Source: an uncultured Alphaproteobacteria bacterium (lineage in GTDB: Bacteria; Pseudomonadota; Alphaproteobacteria; Micavibrionales; Micavibrionaceae). Taken from it: a stretch of 16,200 nucleotides of DNA. Made by a program: the position numbers and the translations under genes. Of the stretch, positions 13,619-16,200 are shown one piece after another (the stretch's first letter is position 1; every line of letters starts with the position of its first letter). The stretch spans positions 1-16,200 of the forward strand of contig CAMLJM010000043.1 in assembly GCA_946480475.1 (NCBI GenBank), given 5' to 3'. Below the pieces are notes generated by a model. The model did not search any database and was not told the DNA's origin. It saw nothing but the letters and a program-made list of their open reading frames with translations.

Positions 13619-14360
13619 AGAAAAAATGAGCACTGGCACCCGATATAAGCGCCAGCCCTACAGCAAGCAGACCATAAAAGAATCCATTACTGTAAGCAAA
13701 ATTATGCATATCGGCACTAAATCCGATCTGTGCCACGCGCAGCTTGGTTTCACGGCGCTCTACCACCGCTCCACTCTGGAATAGAATAGTCTCCACTATA
13801 TAAGTTCCCGTTGGCACATCAGCCGGAACATGAAAATCAACGCGGAAGAAATCATCGCTGATAAACGTGACCGGCTTTGGTGATAAAGGGAAATGCCCAC
13901 CCGCCTGGCGATTACGAACCAGCGCTTCACGGAAACTATCAAGCACCTGAACATCTTCGTTTTTTTCAACACTGATATCCAGGGCATCCAATCCAATATC
14001 ATATTTACGCAGCACTTCCTGAGGTGCCAGGTCACGCTCTGGTACACTGACAGCAAAATCGTAATAAACAGGCACATTCAGGAACTCAATGGAACGTGTA
14101 TTCATCCACACGCCCAGAGCCTTGCTTTTACGTCGCACGATAGTCGTCTGTTCCGGCCCCCGCACAACGACAGCCAATTGCCCTGGCTGGTTTTTGACGC
14201 CAAAAAGCGTTAAATCAGCGCCATTAAAACCAATACTGATGTCAACATGATCGGCAGAAAGATTCACAGCAAGGCTGCGGCCTGTAATAGCAGTTTGCGC
14301 AACAGCGTCTGGGACATGAATAATCATAAGCGTGATAATAAGTATGATAGTGCGCATCAT
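13602..14360 (-). CDS. Alph_Pro_TM family protein (TIGR02186)
   Basis: 252-residue protein of the alphaproteobacterial TIGR02186 / PF09608 family, of unknown biochemical function. It has an N-terminal signal peptide (hydrophobic IILIITLMIIHV, probable cut after AVAQ or nearby), a periplasmic body from about residue 25 to 215 with beta-rich sequence (ADHVDISIGFNGADLTLFG; VVVRGP; GVWMNTRSIEF; PVYYDFAVS; PTGTYIVETILFQSG) and one C-terminal membrane segment (GFFYGLLAVGLALISGASAHF) ending in basic FRRSV. So most of it should face the periplasm, anchored at the C-terminus. Its ATG overlaps the permease stop (ATGA). The pairing with a TauE/SafE permease is recurrent for this family, and a shared role in sulfur-compound export is inference. 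Confidence 0.85.
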   Translation of the reverse strand: MMRTIILIITLMIIHVPDAVAQTAITGRSLAVNLSADHVDISIGFNGADLTLFGVKNQPGQLAVVVRGPEQTTIVRRKSKALGVWMNTRSIEFLNVPVYYDFAVSVPERDLAPQEVLRKYDIGLDALDISVEKNEDVQVLDSFREALVRNRQAGGHFPLSPKPVTFISDDFFRVDFHVPADVPTGTYIVETILFQSGAVVERRETKLRVAQIGFSADMHNFAYSNGFFYGLLAVGLALISGASAHFFFRRSV

Positions 14361-15274
14361 TCCCTCATTACCGTCTCATAAAGTTCTCGCGGCTCAACAA
14401 GCAAACGGCTTCCAATCTGGAAGCTGACAGCCAGCAGAATAAGCGCAAGAACAAGCCGGGCATGAGTTCCGCTTATATGCCGCCCCGCCCTTACACCAAA
14501 TTCAACCCCCACTATGCCACCCAGAATAAGCAAAACCGCCAAGACAATATCTACGGAGTTATTGGCCGTAGCATGCAGCAATGTCGCAATAATTGTGGTG
14601 ACCAATATCTGGAGTAATGAAGTTCCGGCCACCAGCATCGTAGGCATGCCTAGAATATAAATCATCATCGGCACAATCAGAAATCCGCCGCCAATACCCA
14701 TCACAGAAACAATAAGGCCGCCTAAAAAACCAATCCCTGCAGGCAGCAACACACTGATATGCAACTGCGACCGAGGAAATTGCATCTTATAAGGTAAGGA
14801 CTTAAAGAAAGTATTGTCATGCCACGGCGATATCAGGCTATCCTTACCCATATTTTTATGAAGAAGATTTTTGGCGCTCTCAAACAACATCAGCACGCCC
14901 ATAGACCCCAACAAACCCACATAAAGAAGCGGAATAGCCAGATCAATCTGACCTATAGCCTTAAGTAATTTAAAAATCATAGCGCCGAGGAAAGTACCGA
15001 CGACACTACCGCACAGCATAACGCCTGCCAGTTTTATATCGACATTCCCTGTACGGAAGTGCCCCAGAACCCCGGAAAGACTCGTAGAAACAAGTTGGTT
15101 GGCTTGTGTACCAACAGCAATAGCAGGGGGAACCCCCATGAACATAAGCAAAGGCGTTGCCAGAAAACCGCCCCCGACTCCAAAGACACCCGACATAAAG
15201 CCGACAACAACGCCCAGAAGCAAAATTGCTTCAGCGGGTACTGCCATTTCTGCAATCGGCAGATAAACAAGCAT
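14357..15274 (-). CDS. TauE/SafE-family (TSUP) permease, putative sulfite/organosulfonate exporter
   Basis: 305-residue inner-membrane protein with about eight hydrophobic segments in two inverted halves. Each half carries the glycine-rich TSUP motif: GVFGVGGGFLATPLLMFMGV in the first (about 29-48) and SVMGIGGGFLIVPMMIYILG in the second. AVGTQANQLVSTSLSG follows the first motif and LVAGTSLLQILVTT the second, both usual for the family. A cytosolic loop around residues 135-170 (HKNMGKDSLISPWHDNTFFK) separates the halves. TSUP proteins export sulfite, sulfoacetate, taurine-related or other small anions; the substrate cannot be told from sequence. ATG 15274 has GAGGA about 7 bases upstream. The downstream Alph_Pro_TM gene overlaps by 4 nt. 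A two-hairpin repeat lies just upstream. Confidence 0.9.
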   Translation of the reverse strand: MLVYLPIAEMAVPAEAILLLGVVVGFMSGVFGVGGGFLATPLLMFMGVPPAIAVGTQANQLVSTSLSGVLGHFRTGNVDIKLAGVMLCGSVVGTFLGAMIFKLLKAIGQIDLAIPLLYVGLLGSMGVLMLFESAKNLLHKNMGKDSLISPWHDNTFFKSLPYKMQFPRSQLHISVLLPAGIGFLGGLIVSVMGIGGGFLIVPMMIYILGMPTMLVAGTSLLQILVTTIIATLLHATANNSVDIVLAVLLILGGIVGVEFGVRAGRHISGTHARLVLALILLAVSFQIGSRLLVEPRELYETVMRE

Positions 15275-15294
15275 ATATTATCCTCAAAAGAGAA

Positions 15295-15350
15295 TCCCCG
15301 CATGAAGCGGGGACCCAGAAAATGAAACTGGATTCCCGTGAAACCGGGAA
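15295..15350. repeat. Two-hairpin dispersed repeat, copy 2
   Basis: Between the exported hypothetical gene and the TSUP permease. Arm 1 is TCCCCGC (15295-15301) pairing with GCGGGGA (15307-15313) over a 5-nt loop. Arm 2 is TTCCCG (15333-15338) pairing with CGGGAA (15345-15350) over a 6-nt loop. The linker segment AAACTGGATTCCCGT (15326-15340) matches copy 1 (1159-1172) apart from one inserted T. Overall span (56 versus 58 bases), arm order and orientation agree with copy 1, while stem sequences differ in a compensated way, which favours conserved structure. Confidence 0.7.
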
Positions 15351-15362
15351 CGCCTACTGTGA

Positions 15363-16019
15363 TTAGTAAGCTGAAGTGTAATTACCTTCAGGCCCGACCA
15401 TGATCATACGGCCATCGTTCATAAAATTACGATAGTGACCAGTCACGAGTTCATGATTAGCCTTTTTGAAATCAATCGATTTAGCGATGCTGAGGAAAGG
15501 TCCCTTCCACTCTGCAAATGCATCCTTGTGGCAGGAACAATCAAGTATGTAGACACGATTGTTGTATAGCGATGCAAACAGAACTGAACGGCGCTCCATC
15601 TCAGGATAAGGAACGCTCGATGTGTAGCCAGCCTCAGCAAAGCTCGCCCAGCCACGGCCCATGCCAGTGGAGTTTTGCAAGTTATAAAGTTCAGGCTGCT
15701 TGTATTCACGCAGATACTGATCCCAGAAACTTAAGGAGTATTCAACCTTCTGAATATCTTTGTTGAAACGTGGCGGAAAGATTGCATAGCGTTTATCTTC
15801 ATGGCTGCGAATGCGGCAATATGCATTAGCCCGGCCAGATGGCGCAGCCAGAGTCACAAGATCATCAGGATCCTGAGCATTCTCAACCTGCCATGTATCC
15901 GGATAGGATAAGGTCATACCCGTCATGGTATCTTCCCAGACAAAATAATCAGCTTTGGCAACGGTGGCTGTCCCTATCAGCAGGGCAAAAGCCATAACAG
16001 CGGTCATAAGTGGGCGCAT
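15363..16019 (-). CDS. Exported hypothetical protein
   Basis: 218-residue protein that I do not recognise firmly. A clear signal peptide opens it: MRPLMTAVMAFALLIGTATV, with a likely cut after AKA (21-23). The mature part begins DYFVWEDTMTGMTLSYPDTWQV; the pattern of a short strand followed by G-x-S/L-x-YPxxW is reminiscent of PsbP/DcrB-like (Mog1-fold) secreted proteins, but this is only a resemblance. It is rich in aromatic residues, with SFWDQYLREY and ERRSVLFASLYNNRVYILDCSC. Cysteines at 68, 161 and 163 (a C-x-C) could form a periplasmic disulfide or bind metal. There is no C-terminal anchor, so a soluble periplasmic protein is expected. ATG 16019 has AGGA about 7-8 bases upstream; the frame is open to 16085, but that start would bury the signal peptide. 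Confidence 0.78.
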   Translation of the reverse strand: MRPLMTAVMAFALLIGTATVAKADYFVWEDTMTGMTLSYPDTWQVENAQDPDDLVTLAAPSGRANAYCRIRSHEDKRYAIFPPRFNKDIQKVEYSLSFWDQYLREYKQPELYNLQNSTGMGRGWASFAEAGYTSSVPYPEMERRSVLFASLYNNRVYILDCSCHKDAFAEWKGPFLSIAKSIDFKKANHELVTGHYRNFMNDGRMIMVGPEGNYTSAY

Positions 16020-16064
16020 GGAATTTCCTAGAAATTTTGAGAATCCGGACTTGTCTATTTTGCT

Positions 16065-16070
16065 ATTATA
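16065..16070 (-). promoter_or_regulatory. Candidate -10 box for the exported hypothetical gene
   Basis: An exact TATAAT on the minus strand, with an implied start near 16058, about 39 bases ahead of the ATG at 16019. The -35 position is weak; TTAACA lies 21 bases upstream, further than usual. The surrounding 120 bases are AT-rich and otherwise show no feature. Confidence 0.35.
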
Positions 16071-16146
16071 AACGGCAAAAGGCAAACGTGTTGTTAACTG
16101 TAGAATTCATCAGACATTAAAATATTATGTTAAATTTTATTTGGAA

Positions 16147-16200
16147 TTACGCCTTCCAGAACCCCATAATATCCATAGTCTCGCGCAGAACGGGTTCTGC
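16147..16200 (-). CDS. Possible C-terminal end of a gene running off the right edge
   Basis: On the minus strand a frame enters from the window edge and ends at TAA (16149-16147), giving 17 residues, AEPVLRETMDIMGFWKA. The other two frames are also open to the edge over a similar length, so the choice rests only on the amino-acid mix looking protein-like. I do not recognise the family. Confidence 0.3.
   Translation of the reverse strand, partial: AEPVLRETMDIMGFWKA

Noticed and set aside
2..16085. Many open frames of 60-130 codons opposite or inside ychF, prs, lgt, hldD, proC and the other genes
   Set aside because: They lie within well-supported genes in other frames, lack family motifs and suitable ribosome-binding sites, and are expected by chance.
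1..16200. Mobile-element, prophage, toxin-antitoxin, restriction or other defence system
   Set aside because: No transposase, integrase, nuclease, toxin or repeat-spacer array is visible; nearly all genes are conserved housekeeping families.

Overview
The window is ordinary chromosomal core sequence from a Gram-negative bacterium, most likely an alphaproteobacterium of moderate GC. This placement is inference from gene content and order. The pointers are a MucR/Ros regulator, an Alph_Pro_TM (TIGR02186) protein beside a TauE/SafE permease, an L25/TL5-type ribosomal protein with an Ala-rich tail, a BMFP/UbiK protein next to YbjN and ProC, an Nfu protein of mitochondrial type, and an lgt-midA-pgeF run beside prs-rplY-pth-ychF. 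I cannot place the order or genus.

Layout. (1) 1-3700, minus strand: prs, rplY, pth, ychF, covering PRPP synthesis, ribosomal protein L25, peptidyl-tRNA recycling and a ribosome-associated ATPase. Hairpins separate several of these genes. (2) 3770-7610, minus strand: a tight run hldD, lgt, midA, pgeF, with a 53-residue small gene at its 3' end. Junctions overlap by 1, 14 and 8 nt, so this looks like one envelope/housekeeping operon. (3) 7770-9410, plus strand: ubiK, ybjN, proC, overlapping by 4 and 17 nt. (4) 9405-11191, minus strand: a RutE-like nitroreductase, tsaB (1-nt overlap) and a mucR-family regulator with its own AT-rich promoter. (5) 11324-12493, plus strand: an exported, active-site-degenerate polysaccharide-deacetylase-like protein, convergent with an Nfu-type Fe-S scaffold gene (minus). 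(6) 13110-13618, plus strand: an unrecognised 147-residue protein behind a good sigma70-type promoter that contains a 13-bp dyad. (7) 13602-16019, minus strand: an exported hypothetical protein, a TauE/SafE permease and an Alph_Pro_TM protein. The right edge may hold the last 17 codons of another minus-strand gene.

There is no rRNA, tRNA, CRISPR array, transposase, integrase or phage gene that I can see, and no gene-free stretch exceeds about 170 bases. I did not find a clear new multi-gene system. The points most worth a second look are a two-hairpin dispersed repeat present in two related copies (about 1127-1184 and 15295-15350), the untracked small gene at 3773-3934 with a very strong ribosome-binding site, the deacetylase-like protein lacking canonical metal ligands, the unknown 147-residue gene with a dyad inside its promoter, and a MucR protein lacking one expected zinc ligand.
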